From Paramecium tetraurelia (lineage: Eukaryota; Ciliophora; Oligohymenophorea; Peniculida; Parameciidae), in NCBI RefSeq assembly GCF_000165425.1, contig NW_001799300.1, positions 124,001-188,000 of the forward strand: a DNA stretch of 64,000 bases, written 5' to 3'. A program made the position numbers and the translations under genes. Each line of letters opens with the position of its first letter. Position 1 is the first letter of the stretch. This document shows positions 24,485 through 36,500 of the stretch, piece by piece. The notes beneath the pieces are model-generated. The model ran no database searches. It was not told the origin of the DNA and saw only the letters and a list, made by a program, of their open reading frames with translations.

Positions 24485-25087
24485 TTTGATTGCTTTCAAT
24501 ATAAGGATAGTTTAATTTTATTCATTTTATATTAATTTAACTTTATAATCAGTATCTACAATAATTTGAATTTGTTCAACTCATCATTGTTTAGTCTATG
24601 GCGATAATTACTTTTTTGTAAAATTCATGACAAATTTTATCATCTCATAAGTTAAAATTAGTGGCTTTAAATCATCTCATAAAAATAAGCTTCTAAAAAC
24701 AAAATCTGAAATATAGTATTATAAATCTCATTAGAAGTACTCTTTTTTAAATTAGAGGATAATATTTATTAAATTTTATTATCTCTTATCAATTTAGAGA
24801 ATTCGTTATAAAACTTATAATAAAGGATAAGGAATAATTTATATCAAATTATTATCTTCTTAATGATTTATATTTCTATCAACACATGCATTTGAATATT
24901 TTCTATTAAATTAGATCTATATTATTATTTGTAAGTTTTTGATTCTTATGTAACACAGCATGTTAATGTTATATTTTAGAGTTGAACATCTTATTCAAAG
25001 GATAAATTACAAGTACACAGAAGATCGATGTGAAATAATGTAATTAAAATCAGAATGGTCTTAGTACCTTAGTTTCATTACACTTAG
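24485..25087. other. Spacer before the GPCR gene
   Basis: About 600 AT-rich bases. The only protein-like piece is on the plus strand near 24960-25097 (RINYKYTEDRCEIMQLKSEW, ending TGA inside the GPCR start region). It may be a terminal exon or relic of a small gene. The remainder shows nothing recognised. Confidence 0.3.
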
Positions 25088-26171
25088 ATGTCTAATTTGA
25101 CTTATGTTATTATGTATTATTTAATGAAATTATTATTTTATATATTCATATCACTATCAGTTGGAGGGTCAACACTTATGTTGACTCATTTGTACTTTTT
25201 CGATAATATGAGAGTATTAGCTTAAAGGATTTTATTTTTTCTCTCAATATCAGATTTTCTTTACTCAATAGGATTATTATTGTACGTAGAGCCTGCTTTT
25301 AGTGACTACAATAAATTTAGGTTTTGTAATGATAAATGATTTAGATGTACTATTTAAGGAGTAATAACTCAATTTGGAACAATAAGTGCTTTTTTGTGGA
25401 GCACATCTATAGCATATTTGTTATACATTTCAATCATTTAAGGATAATAAAGAATTGCAAAATTAGAGAGATATCAGAAGACAATCTTTATATCAGGTAA
25501 GCATAAAAACAAAAGTAGGCTTTGCTATTCCAATATTAATGTCAACTCCGCCATTATTCTTCGATTCCTATGCTCCAACTCCTTAAAAAGTACCAGTTAC
25601 CTGTTCAATCAGTTCAAATGATGAAAATAAGTCATTAGATGAAAATCGCAATCTAAGTTTGTATTTAAATCTAATGTTGTTCTACATACCATTAATTTTT
25701 ACAGTGTTAATTTCGGTATATTTCATAATGAGATCGTATTTTAAAATTAAAAAAATTAAAAGTCAATATGAATTGCTCACTAAACAGATCAACATTCAAT
25801 TAATATTTGCTAAAACGCTAATATTTTATCCATTTGGATTGTGTATTTGCTGGCTGCCTTCATTAATTGTATTTTTGATATTCACTTTCAACAATGAATG
25901 GTTTTAAGAGATTCAAATAAATTATTTTATATCCGGAAGTGGAGTATATTAGTATATTAGGATAGTTCAATACGGTTTAAGTTTTTTGCAGGGGTTCTTT
26001 AACAGTTTAGTTTATTTGGTTAACAGTTAGATAACGAGAAAATAACTGAAAACCTTAGATAAGGTGGAGGTGGATAGGATTAATGCGAAAAATATGATGT
26101 CTAATAACTTTGAAGATAGTATTAGGAGTAGTTAACTTAGTAATGGTTTTGAAAATCTTCAAGATATTTGA
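25088..26171 (+). CDS. Seven-transmembrane receptor, cAMP-receptor/GCR1-like
   Basis: About 345 residues with introns 25321-25344 (24 nt) and 25497-25518 (22 nt). Seven hydrophobic segments can be marked. Typical of the class E/GCR1 group are LSISDFLYSIGLLLY (TM2), CTIQGVITQFGTISAFLW (TM3 with the conserved Cys) and the Cys in VPVTCSIS. Later features are YIPLIFTVLISVYFIM and the segment FYPFGLCICWLPSLIV. The cytoplasmic tail is short and Ser/Asn-rich. Paramecium is known to respond to external cyclic AMP, but the ligand of this receptor is unknown. An upstream cluster of in-frame ATGs (25088, 25112, 25124) makes the start uncertain. The phosphodiesterase gene begins 49 nt after the stop. Confidence 0.8.
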
Positions 26172-26220
26172 TTTATTTTTAATTTATTTTGTTTTTTTTG
26201 TTTTTATTTCCCATATAATA

Positions 26221-27686
26221 ATGTAAAACAATAAATCTGCAACTGAATACTTGGATTCGATAGGATAATAGCTGGATTTCATTGATTAATATTATATATA
26301 ACAGGCAGATCAAAATGATGCTTAAGTTATATAGAAATTTAAAAAGGTCTACAAATATATTGATGAGGCGTACAAAGTAAGATTACATTTATATAATACA
26401 GTCCAATTTTATGAATGATGATGGTTTATTTTCAGTTTATGGATTTTTCTTATAAACAGTCAAGAAATTCAAAAGAAAATTGGAAAACAGAATCTATTTT
26501 GATAAAACTGATTATGCAGCCACACTCGAGAAATTTGAACGAACTTAAACTAAACTTGTTCCTGTTTACAAAGATCTTATATTGGAGGCTTAGAAGTAGG
26601 AAAGAATAGATTTGGAAACCTTATTAGATTCGAATATGGTTCATCATATTTATACAAAAAAAGAATTAGGTCAGTTTGCTCTATAATTGTTTGATTTCTT
26701 AAATTTGGATTAGATCAAAGTGCCAAAAGAAATTTTAGGTGATTTGATAAATGAAATTGTCATGAATTATAATGTTGTACCTTATCATAATTTTACCCAT
26801 GCCTTCCAATTATCCTAATTGCTATTTTCATGCTATATGAAATCAGACCTGAAGAAATTTTGTACTCAACTTGAAATATTTTCTGCAATTCTTGCTGGTT
26901 TGGGACATGATTTAAACCATAGTAAAAAATCAAATCATTTATATTTTAGAGGGGGTAAACAATATGTATAAGATTAAAAAGTCAAAGAAATTCAACATTC
27001 TAACATCCGAAATTGCTGTTCTAGAAAATATGCATTGCGCTACTTTCTTTAATATCATTTAACTCAACAGAAAACATGATTTCTTTCAATACATGTCAAA
27101 TGATGAGGAAAAAACTCTAGCAAAGAGATTGATTATTACATCAATTTTGGCAACCGATATGGTATTCATTTTTGTATATTCTAAAATAGAGTAAACATGC
27201 AAAACTTTTAGCTAAACTTTAAAAAAGAGTAGAATGCACTAAATAATATGATCAAGGAGAAAAAAATGATTTAATAGAGATGCAGCGATTCTCAAATGAA
27301 AGACTTGAAGATAGAATCTTTATTCTTAATATCATGGTTCATGCTTGTGATATATCAAATCCAACGATGAAATTCAATAATTATATGAATTGGTCCTATT
27401 TATTAACCTAAGAATTTAATGATTAAGTATAATTACTATAATAATTACCTAGACAATCAAAGAAGCTAAAATTGGAGTAGATGTGACTGGATTTCTAATC
27501 TATAAAGACAAACCCACTTATTATGGAGGATAGATGTTTTTTTCAAGTAATTTGATATACATAAAATTAGAATCTCTGGTTCTCCCCTTATGGGTTTAGA
27601 TTGGTGAATTGTACCCAGAGCTTAAATATTTATCCGAAGAAATCAACAAGAATTTAGAAATATTACAATAAAAATTAAAACAATGA
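26221..27686 (+). CDS. 3',5'-cyclic nucleotide phosphodiesterase
   Basis: About 444 residues and five introns: 26377-26401, 26922-26949, 27162-27189, 27427-27452 and 27547-27570. A helical N-terminus leads into the class I PDE catalytic domain. The metal and substrate motifs are in place: YHNFTHAF, LAGLGHDLNHKGVNN, VHACDISNPT and FSKSLVLPLWVQIGELYP. Removing the last intron restores the exact spacing of the Q-x-x-F...P-L-W substrate pocket motif, which supports it. No regulatory GAF, receiver or transmembrane domain is seen. Expected activity is hydrolysis of cAMP or cGMP; specificity cannot be told. It is co-oriented with the GPCR 49 nt upstream. Confidence 0.92.
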
Positions 27687-28046
27687 TGATATGCATATAA
27701 TTATTCTAACTTCATTGTTTGTATATTTTAATATCATATAATTGTATTTAACTCTCATGAGATAACATTCTTACTTGGAATATAGAAAAAATTACAAATA
27801 AAAAGTTATGGAAGTTTTGTGATTAAAATATTTTACTTATCCCTAAATATTATAATTATCGATTAATTCAGACTTTTATCATTTGATTGTGTCTTAAAAT
27901 TCTAAATTAATGTTAAAATTATGAATTTAGTGTTTAATGATTATTATAAAATTTTAACACATAATATGAATTTTAATTAATTTCTAATTAAAATCAAATT
28001 TAATGTTTTTTTTGTTTTGAATAAAGAATAAAAAATAAAATTAGAT
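27687..28046. other. Intergenic, nothing recognised
   Basis: About 360 very AT-rich bases between the convergent PDE and tandem-family genes. No coding or structured element was recognised. Confidence 0.4.
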
Positions 28047-28679
28047 TCAAATTCTTAGAAGAGTTTTCTTAATGATCTTTTTATGCTTTAAATGGCTAGA
28101 CTTTTCTTAGATTTTAGAATTATAGATATATTGGATAGATTCTTTTTTAAGGAAATTCATTCTAAAATTTAGATTATATTCTTACCCTAGAATGCGAAAT
28201 GTTTTTTAGAAGTCTAAATTGCTTGTATGTTTAACAAAATGAGTCAAATTGCTTAGTTTATTTTTTAGAGATTAGAGTAGTTCAAGAAATTCCTATCCTT
28301 TTTGTTCTCCTAAAATTCTAAAAATAAGAAATTGTTGTCTAATTGCATAAGCAACAATGGCTTTTGAAAAGTTTTTATGTAAATTAGTAGTATCAAGAAC
28401 TTTAAAGGTTTTTTTAGATTTTGATTATTCCTTTTTTTCATTTGTGATGAAACTAGGCTTTTCATTTTCCACAAATGAATCAAAGCTCTTTTCCTCATTA
28501 ACTTCAAAAGTTGGATTGCTTTAAGGGTTGTAATTTAACTAATCGGTTTATGATGAAAGTTTTTCCTATTCGGCAGATTATATCTGAGGTGAAGGTTAAA
28601 TTGGGCAATAATAGATTGGATAGCACATTTAGGTCTAATAGAATGGAAAGTAGATGTAAGGTTATTAAGAATAGAACAT
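28047..28679 (-). CDS. Tandem family protein, copy A
   Basis: About 202 residues with one 24-nt intron after FRIL. The N-terminus is Tyr/Pro/Gln-rich (MFYSQQPYIYFPFYQ...), a low-complexity leader. The C-terminal half is basic and helical: FSKAIVAYAIRQQ, LLQSLKNKLSNLTHF, FRIL, NFLKKESIQYIYNSKIQ and HLKHKKIIKK. This half aligns well with the neighbouring gene at 28874, which carries its intron at the same place. No known domain is recognised. Confidence 0.75.
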
Positions 28680-28873
28680 ATTAAGGTAAATAATAAAAAT
28701 AGTATATAGTTTAATTATTTAAAGTATTTTTATAATGCATTTTGCGTTTATTTTGATAATAAATAACATTATTTCTTACTATTATTTTTGTGATATTTTT
28801 ATAATTCAAATTAAGTTAAAAACAAATATTTGTTAATAATAATTATTTATATCATTGAAAAAGCTTAAGGTAA

Positions 28874-29534
28874 TCAGATTTTAAATAGGTTTTTTTTAAT
28901 AATATGTTTGCCCTTCAAATGGCTTGTCTTCTATTAGATTTTTGAGTTGTAAATGTAACTGATGCAATCTTTTCTCAAAAACTTATTACTAAATACTATT
29001 TTTATATATTTACCATAAAATTCTAAAAAGTTGAATGAAATCTTCGTCTCGTGTATACTTGCTTATATGAGATAAGTTTCTGATATTATTTTGCATCTTT
29101 TTTACTAACCGATAGAACTTCGAGGCTTTTTTATCCCCTAATTGAGAAATAACAGTTGCATTTTATTATTTAATGTATAGGATGACAGCTTTCGCGTAAT
29201 TTTTCTAAATATTTGTTGATCCATTCAACTAATTAACAGCATAACTTTTTTCTTGATTCTCATTCAAGCCTTTTGCACTGTAATCTTCATCATTTCCATC
29301 TGAGTGTTCATCTGCCAAATCTAAATCTTAATTCTCATAGTTCTCAGGAGGTTTTGTTTCTTCTAAATGTTGTTTTGTAACCATTTTAATGTTATTCTTA
29401 TTTGATTCATCAATTTCATTGGTCTAAACTTAGGGTTGAACTAAAATTTATTAAGGATAGATGATATATGGTGTGTAAGCTTGCAGTGGATAATAGCAAA
29501 ACACCTATGGATAGGGAAAAGAGTAATTATACAT
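28874..29534 (-). CDS. Tandem family protein, copy B
   Basis: About 211 residues with one 25-nt intron, again just after FRIL. The leader is Tyr/Pro-rich (MYNYSFPYPQVFCYY). The middle is acidic, longer than in copy A. The C-terminal domain matches copy A: YAKAVILYIKQQ, FIQLFRIL, KFLRKDCISYIYNSKIQQK and HLKGKHIIKKNL. Without the intron the gene looks frameshifted; with it, both copies align without gaps at that point. Function unknown. The two copies are 194 nt apart on the same strand, which indicates a local duplication. Confidence 0.75.
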
Positions 29535-29615
29535 TGAGTATGTTTGGTTTTGTAAAATTAATTAATGAATTTATTTGCGTTTCTTTGCCTTAAAAATCAC
29601 AATTATTTTAACTGA

Positions 29616-29935
29616 TCAAAATCTAGCTATCAAAAAAGGCATCTGAATTCTTATTATAATCTCATACGAATTATCTTCAACATTAAAATATTGATCGTAC
29701 TTAGATGATAATAAAATTTCTATTTTTTAATCTATAAAGAGAGATAGACATTTTAATATCCATTATTCATATCCTTAATTTCAATAGAATCTATTCCACT
29801 TTTAAAATTTGCTGTGATGTAACTGAATGTAAAAAACATTTTCAGTTGCATCAAATCCTTATTATTTTATTTATCTTTTTGTTGTTGAAAATTTTGATGA
29901 TTCAAAAAAGAAATGTGTACTTTTTGAAAAGACAT
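29616..29935 (-). CDS. Small hypothetical protein, 97 aa
   Basis: Starts MSFQKVHISFLNHQNF and ends PFLIARF before TGA. One 26-nt intron (starting GTGG, ending AAG) joins the two frames. The 3' part is protein-like (IEILLSSKYDQYFNVEDN). No family recognised. It directly precedes tandem copy B on the same strand. Confidence 0.5.
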
Positions 29936-30224
29936 AGAATTAGATGAGAAAATATATAAAAAAACAAAAGATGATAAATACAAAAATGTAATTTTTTTTC
30001 AAATATAATTAAGCTAAGTAAAATGCATAATTATTTATTGTATAAAAAGTAGAACCTTACCTCATTTCTTAAAAAGCCCGCTCAAATTAATTGTTATTTA
30101 GTGCTCTTTTATGTTAATCAATGCATTTACGTTCTCTCTAAATGTCATAACTTAACAAATATATATTAATTATAATGAATATAAATAATTTATAATGAAT
30201 ATAAATTCGAATAATTATCTTAAA

Positions 30225-31424
30225 TCAATATACTTCTTTTAACGCCTTAAATTCATCAACTAATTTATTGAATGAAGTAACATTCAAATTTTTCTATTCA
30301 AGTTTCATCTATTTTTATTCCTTTTTTGACTTACAAAATAATTGTCTTATTTTAGTTAAAAGTTCTTCAAATTCAAGTTAATCTCTCACTTAGACTCTCT
30401 TTTTTAAAGTTTCCCAGGCATTTTTTTTTTCATTCTTTGTTAGATTGAAATTCTTTAAGACCAGATTAAAATCGATATCTTATTCCTCTTATGGATCTTA
30501 AAGAATAATATCATTAAATAATTATTCATCATCGATTTTGAGTTTGACTTGTAATTGCCACTAATTTAAAGATTGCATCCAAAAGTTTCTAAGATCATCA
30601 TGACTTTTGGTTGGAATTTTGGTAGCTATTGAGGTCCAAGGAATATCTTTATGAGAAGTAGAATACAGTTTTTTCAAATCAATGATCTTTAGTAATTATT
30701 AAGTCTAAGTGTCCTCTTATTAAATTTCATAATAAGTTCTTTTACGAAACTTCTTTTTCTCTTATTTTATAAATAATAATGAATACATGATTGAGTAGTT
30801 AGAATTACATCTTGCCAGTCTTCACCAAATGATTATGTTAATGTGTCTAACCAGTCCTCCTTAATAAAATTTGCATTATTCTATAACTTAAAAATAATTG
30901 TTTACTTTCTTTGAAATCAATCTCAATAAATGAACTGCCTCTCCTAAAGTCCAGACTAGTTCTCTAAGTTCATGATTATGATCTCCCAATTGCCTATATT
31001 TATCCCTAATATTTTGAGGTGTTCTGTTGAGAATTTTGCTTATTTAAGTGTAGTTCCGACCAAATTAATTAACTAATTGAAGTAGATGCTACTCATCCTC
31101 CTTAGTCCAATGTCCTTAGTAATTGTCTGGGTTGAATCTTGCTTTAATGAATTTATAGACACTGTCCACGGATCTCTCTGGAAGTACTTTAGCTATTTGT
31201 AACCAAGCTTTTGGCATAGTTGTTTTTTGAGAATTGCTAAATAAATTAGCAAATTATTCTTCTGATAAGTTTTAAGATAATGCATAAGAAATCAAACTTT
31301 CTTTTACTTTTTCGATTTCATCTTCTGTAAATTTGCCTTGTTTCATGGGTGCTTTCTTTTCATTCTTCTTCTTCCAACTACTTTACAAATCGTTGACAGG
31401 GAATAAATCATTAAAATCGTCCAT
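30225..31424 (-). CDS. Myb/SANT-repeat DNA-binding protein
   Basis: About 382 residues with two introns (25 and 26 nt). A Myb repeat is clear at GHWTKEDEQHLLQLVNQFG...YTQISKILNRTPQNIRDKYRQL, with the regularly spaced aromatic/hydrophobic residues of the three-helix fold. Flanking degenerate repeats are seen upstream (KAWLQIAKVLPERSVDSVYK) and downstream (IPWTSIATKIPTKSHDDLRNFW). This layout of tandem divergent Myb repeats resembles Reb1, TTF-I or DMTF1, which bind rDNA terminators or promoters. The C-terminus is a basic coiled coil. The specific target is unknown. Confidence 0.8.
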
Positions 31425-31616
31425 TAATTAATTATTTATACTATAATATATTGTAATTCATAGCTAATTAGTATTTGTTTAGGTTTTATAATGTATTTTT
31501 ATCGTTTGTATTAATAATAGGAATAATGACTATTTAGTATTAAATTAGTATTCTTCATCAGATGAGTTCCATCTAATATTATTAATTTAATAATTTTTAA
31601 TTATTTTAAGAATAAA

Positions 31617-32001
31617 ATGTCCGATTCTGATGAATCGATAGACTCGGTAGAATTGGAGCATTAGATGTTAATTGATTAATATAAGGATTTGCTTAAGGAA
31701 TTGAATGAATTACAATAGCAGAATTAGATAAAACCAAAGAAGCAGGAAATCTCAATTGAGAATTTTGAAATGCAATGGAAGCAGTTATTGGAAACCAAAA
31801 AGTCATTAGAGGATAAAATAGGCCAAATACATTGCTAATCTCAAGTTAAATAAGAGTAATATGTTTATGATAAATAGAGAATTAGAGGATTACTAGGATA
31901 AATTGTTAATCGTGAAAGAGTAAATATCTAAGCAGAATAAAGAATTATAGGAGAAGGAATAATTAGTGAAGTTGTTGTAAAAACAACTAAAAGATATGTG
32001 A
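31617..32001 (+). CDS. Small coiled-coil protein, 121 aa
   Basis: An acidic start (MSDSDESIDSVELE) is followed by continuous heptad-like sequence, such as INRELEDYQDKLLIVKEQIS and KELQEKEQLVKLLQKQLKDM. One 19-nt intron (GTTATTGG...AAAAAG) is needed to keep the frame. Its stop lies 18 nt from the stop of the convergent Cdc20/Cdh1 gene. No family assignment. Confidence 0.6.
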
Positions 32002-32019
32002 TTATACATATTAATTAAA

Positions 32020-33490
32020 TCATCTAATTTCACACATTGTAAGAAGTGAAGACATATTATTGGAAATTTAAGATGGGAAAATTTTCCAGAATTTTAATGT
32101 TTCATCTCCAGACCCTGTCAATATAGTAGATTCGTCTATAAATATGAAATATAAAAATACCAGGACTTGCCGATAAATATAACACTCTTTCAGAATGTCC
32201 TTCTAGCTAATGGATTTTTTTCATTGTTGGATATTGCCATAAACATATTTAGTTTTTTTCGTAACCATGTGTTGAAACCAATTCATTGATAATTTTAGAG
32301 AATCTTAATTTGCAAACCTGAGAATCACAATTAACACTATTGATTTCCGTATTGGTTAACGAACTATGAATTTTAATAGTTTTATCTTGATTTCCCCCTC
32401 CTGTTGCTAGAATTCCACTTGAATTAGGGTTCCAAGCCAAAGCCCTGATGGCTGCCTTATGCGATTTAATTTCCCATGAGACATATTGACTATCCGCATA
32501 TGTATTCCCTCCCCTTAACTACCAAATGAAAACCCTATTATCATTGCCTCCTGAAGCCAGTTATAGTTCATTTCCATCAAAAGTGACCCCACAAACCTCT
32601 TAGGTATGTCCATGTAATTAAAACACCGAGTATGTGGGTACTCTGATGTCACATATATGGATAGTTTTATCTTTGCTACCATAGGCAAATATATTAGAGT
32701 TGGCCCAACTTATAGTACTGATTCTTTTCGAAGACATATTCATGGTTCCTGTATAGGCATTTTTATTGTAATCCCACAGTTTTAATTGCCCATCATAGCT
32801 TCCCATGGCTAGGATCTGCCCATTTGCATTCCATTACAAGGAAGTGTATTGTATTTGATTAACTTAATTGTTGAATCGTTGTGTTAGTTAAAAAACTTTA
32901 GAAGTGTCTACACTGTATAAATAGACACTCCTCTATAATCCTATGGCAATGAGGTTGTTCTTGCCCCAATGCAAGATGTCTTAATAGAAATCATCATCCA
33001 AGCCTGGGGCATCAAGTACTTTGATTGGCAAGGTATCAATTTTTCTTTTTGGATTTTCTAACTATTTATTAGTCTATAATTTCTCAGGTTTTTGTTTGTT
33101 AAAATTCAAAATGCTTGAATGTTTGTTCTCATCTATTTCTAATACATTTTCACTCAAGAGTTCCTCGTAGGCATTCTCTTCTTCAATCTCAAAGGGTTGT
33201 ATTTGTTTATTGAATAGATTTCTAGAGACGTTAAGTGGAATATAGCGATCGCCATAGGGAGATGCCTATTAGGAATGATCAGGAGTAGTTTGTTTCTGAT
33301 TGCTCTTTAATAAGGACTTTGGAGTTTTCCAAGGGTTGACATTTTTTGGAGAATAAAAATCATTATTATTAGGAGATTGTATTGTGGTTGATTGATTGGT
33401 TTTATTTTGCTTCTTTTCTTTGGTAGGGGTGCTTAATTGATAATTGTTTGGGGATATATTTGCGTCTTAAGAATATGATTCTTACTACAT
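32020..33490 (-). CDS. Cdc20/Cdh1 (Fizzy) APC/C activator
   Basis: About 481 residues with one 25-nt intron near the 3' end. The N-terminus is low-complexity with the C-box DRYIP. The linker has VLDAPGLDDDFYQDILHWG, the family hallmark. Seven WD40 blades follow, for example MGSYDGQLKLWDYN, YGSKDKTIHICDIR, LAWNPNSSGILATGGGNQDK and ELVSTHGYEKNQICLWQYP. The protein ends in the dipeptide Ile-Arg (CEIR), the IR tail that docks on the APC/C. C-box and IR tail together make it an activator of the anaphase-promoting complex. Whether it is the Cdc20 or the Cdh1 type cannot be told by eye. Confidence 0.93.
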
Positions 33491-33558
33491 TTGAATTTAA
33501 AAATAAAATAACTATAATTTGTCAACCTAAAATTGAGCTATAAAAACAAAAAAAATTA

Positions 33559-36500
33559 TCATAATGAATCAATTTATTTCTTTAAATCTTCAATCACTGT
33601 CTAATCATAAACATCGTCATCAATAAATTAACTATACTCATTCTAAAATCATAAATATCAAATATATACTTTGAAAGCATTTCTAAACTATGTTAGTAAT
33701 TCATTAAACTAAGTTTTATCATGCTTATTTTTTTTAATAGTATTAAATAGAATTAAAATCTGCTAAATCAATTGCAATTTATATAAATGCAACTAGTCAA
33801 TCTGCAACCTTTCGTACGCAGGATTATCCTATACCATCACACTATTGATTAAATTATTCACATATATGGATGCGAGTTCCATTTCACTTATCTTATGATT
33901 TAACAGCACTTCAAAAAAGAACCAAGTGGAAAGTTAAGTAATTTTACGTTCTTAGCATTCCTTGCTATTCACCAACTCAAAGGTCTCTGTGATTTTTTAG
34001 ATTCGAATGTATTTGTCTTTGTTTGTTAGATTCTCCAATACTAATTTCACCTACATTTTGAATAATTCAGAAGGCCATTATCTAGCATCTTAATATGAAT
34101 AGACAATAAAATTAGTCCAAACTTAATCAATAAAAAATTCATTGTATAACTATTTCTATTGTTTTTATTCCAGATAATCCATACATAAGATCTAGCCAAA
34201 ACAAATATTATTATCCTCAAAAAATTGCATGATAATATTGCAGTCTAAGATCTCAATTAATATTTTTCTTTTCTAGCTCAAATAATCTAAAAAGTCTTAT
34301 CATTATATATATACCTTCATTATCATTGGTTGCTATATAATCATACATAATATCTTAAAGAAATAGTAATTTGCTTAAGTCCTATGCTTATTTCTCAAAT
34401 TGCAGAATGTCATTTGGTACATCGTTTTTCTAACTAGATTTTATGAATTCTTATGCCTTTGATATATATCTCAAGCGTTTTCTTAATGGCAAGATTGCCT
34501 AAATATCCTCCAAAGTCATTTCTGAATTCTAAACTAGAGAAAATTGTGCCAATTTGAGTAATAATTGTATTAATTAATGGACTGCTTCATCGTCTCCCTT
34601 TACTGATTTTACTAGTAATTGCTTCTTTTGGATTTACAATTTTTCAAGTTCATTACATTACAATTCTAAATCTTAATTATAATCGATGTAGGCTATGAAT
34701 TCTTTTAGTTTTTATTTAATTAAACTGTTTATAACCACTTCAGTTGCAGTAATTAATTGATATTAGTTCAATATTTATAGAGAATCTTTTAATATATCAT
34801 AGACCTAGGTTTTAGTTAAACCTTTAGGTGGATCTAAATAATATTGTATGAGATTGTTGTATTATTGAATGAGATCCAAAAAGCAAATTCTATGTTCATC
34901 ATTGAATTGATCTTTTTCATATTGCTGACACTTTGAAGCCAAAAATTGTATGTAATACTTAAAGGTGCCAAAGGGAAACATGTAATTCAAAAAGCTCTAA
35001 GATAGATAAGAATGAGAAATAGCAAATATGACTTCTTCGATCGATTTCAATGCTTCTTTTAGTTGTTCCTACAATTCAGCTTACAATTCTTTATAATAGA
35101 TAAAAATTTCTCTTTTCTCAAGAACTTTTTCAAAAGTGATTTAAGGGGCCTTTGAAAGTTTTAGTATTCGTTTTATTTTTTCATGAATCTATTCATTGGG
35201 GTTTAATTTGATTATGTCTAAAGATTAAATAAAATCTGATACTCTTTTGGGCAGCAAATTACAGAATTTCATCAAATAAGTTCTGAGCTAGACTAATTTT
35301 GAAGTCTTGAATAGTGAAATACTCTGAGAAGTTAACATGCATGTATTGTGCCATGTCTCTGAATTTAGACTTATCACTTTTAATGATATGGATCATTAAT
35401 TATTTCAATGTCAGCAGACTTGAAGGGTCTGCATTGAGTATAGTTTTGACTGATAAATCAAATAACTATTATTTATTGGAATAACTATTAATGATGTTTC
35501 TGATTCCGTTGAGGTCTCCAAAAAAGTAGATGAAAAATTGCAATAATTGTTTGATTTGTAGACAGAAATCAAAGAGTCCTTTCATTTAGGTCTAATTAAA
35601 ATAATGAATGAAAATACATGTTCTATATCAACATTGACACTTTGAACAAGAGATTGATCAGAATAGTTGGTACTTCTTGACATATCTAATTTTGAACTCA
35701 AATCAAAGGATTCATAAATATGTTTATTGAATCCTTTTTTGTAATTGATCTATGCAATTTATTCATCCTAAGATGGTTCAACTATTTGATGTTTTCTCTT
35801 CTGGAAATAATTCGGCTCATTCTCAAATAGTTTCAATAATTTCTCTATTTATTTATAAGCCATTTAGAGTTATTGTATTGAATAACTTTCTATTGGTTGA
35901 TTGCATTCCAAATTATATACCTTCTCGTCAATGAACTTCTTAGTGGTCAATGGTGCCAAGATTTTCCAAATCAATTAAGTAGTACTAAACACCTTTTTAG
36001 ACTTCTAATTTCTATCTTCACTTAATAGTGATCTCTTGATTAATGAGAAGTAAGCTTTCATTGCCTTATCCTTAATTATAGATCCTTTGCTGACATAGAC
36101 TTAGCCTGTAACCCAAAGAGGTATTTTTTCATTGTCATCAAAAAACTTATCAATGTTTTCTGAGAAATGTATTCTTTAATATGCTTTTTATAGATCAAGT
36201 TAATATTGATGTTATAGTTCTACATTAATGTAAAATGTAGAATCTTCTTAGATTATTATTTACAAAATTTAGGCACAACTTTCTTCAATTCCAAATGCTC
36301 TTATCAATTTTTCTAATGGGAAATCTTCATAAACTTGATTAATGAAATCATAATGAGTAACTTTAATGGCAGTGAAAAAGAAATCGATCGGTCTCATTCT
36401 TACAATAAATTCTATTGTATGGTCAGCAATACATACGTAATGTTCTGGTAGATTGTACAATTATGATTCATTGATGTCTGAGTGATTGAATACTTGTTTA

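Noticed and set aside
28874-29534. Apparent one-base frameshift in tandem copy B, suggesting a pseudogene
   Set aside because: A 25-nt GT...AG intron at the same codon as in copy A restores the frame and the alignment.
29616-29935. Apparent frameshift in the 97-residue gene
   Set aside because: A 26-nt intron beginning GTGG joins both halves in frame.
31617-32001. Apparent frameshift in the small coiled-coil gene
   Set aside because: A 19-nt GT...AG segment restores one continuous coiled-coil frame.
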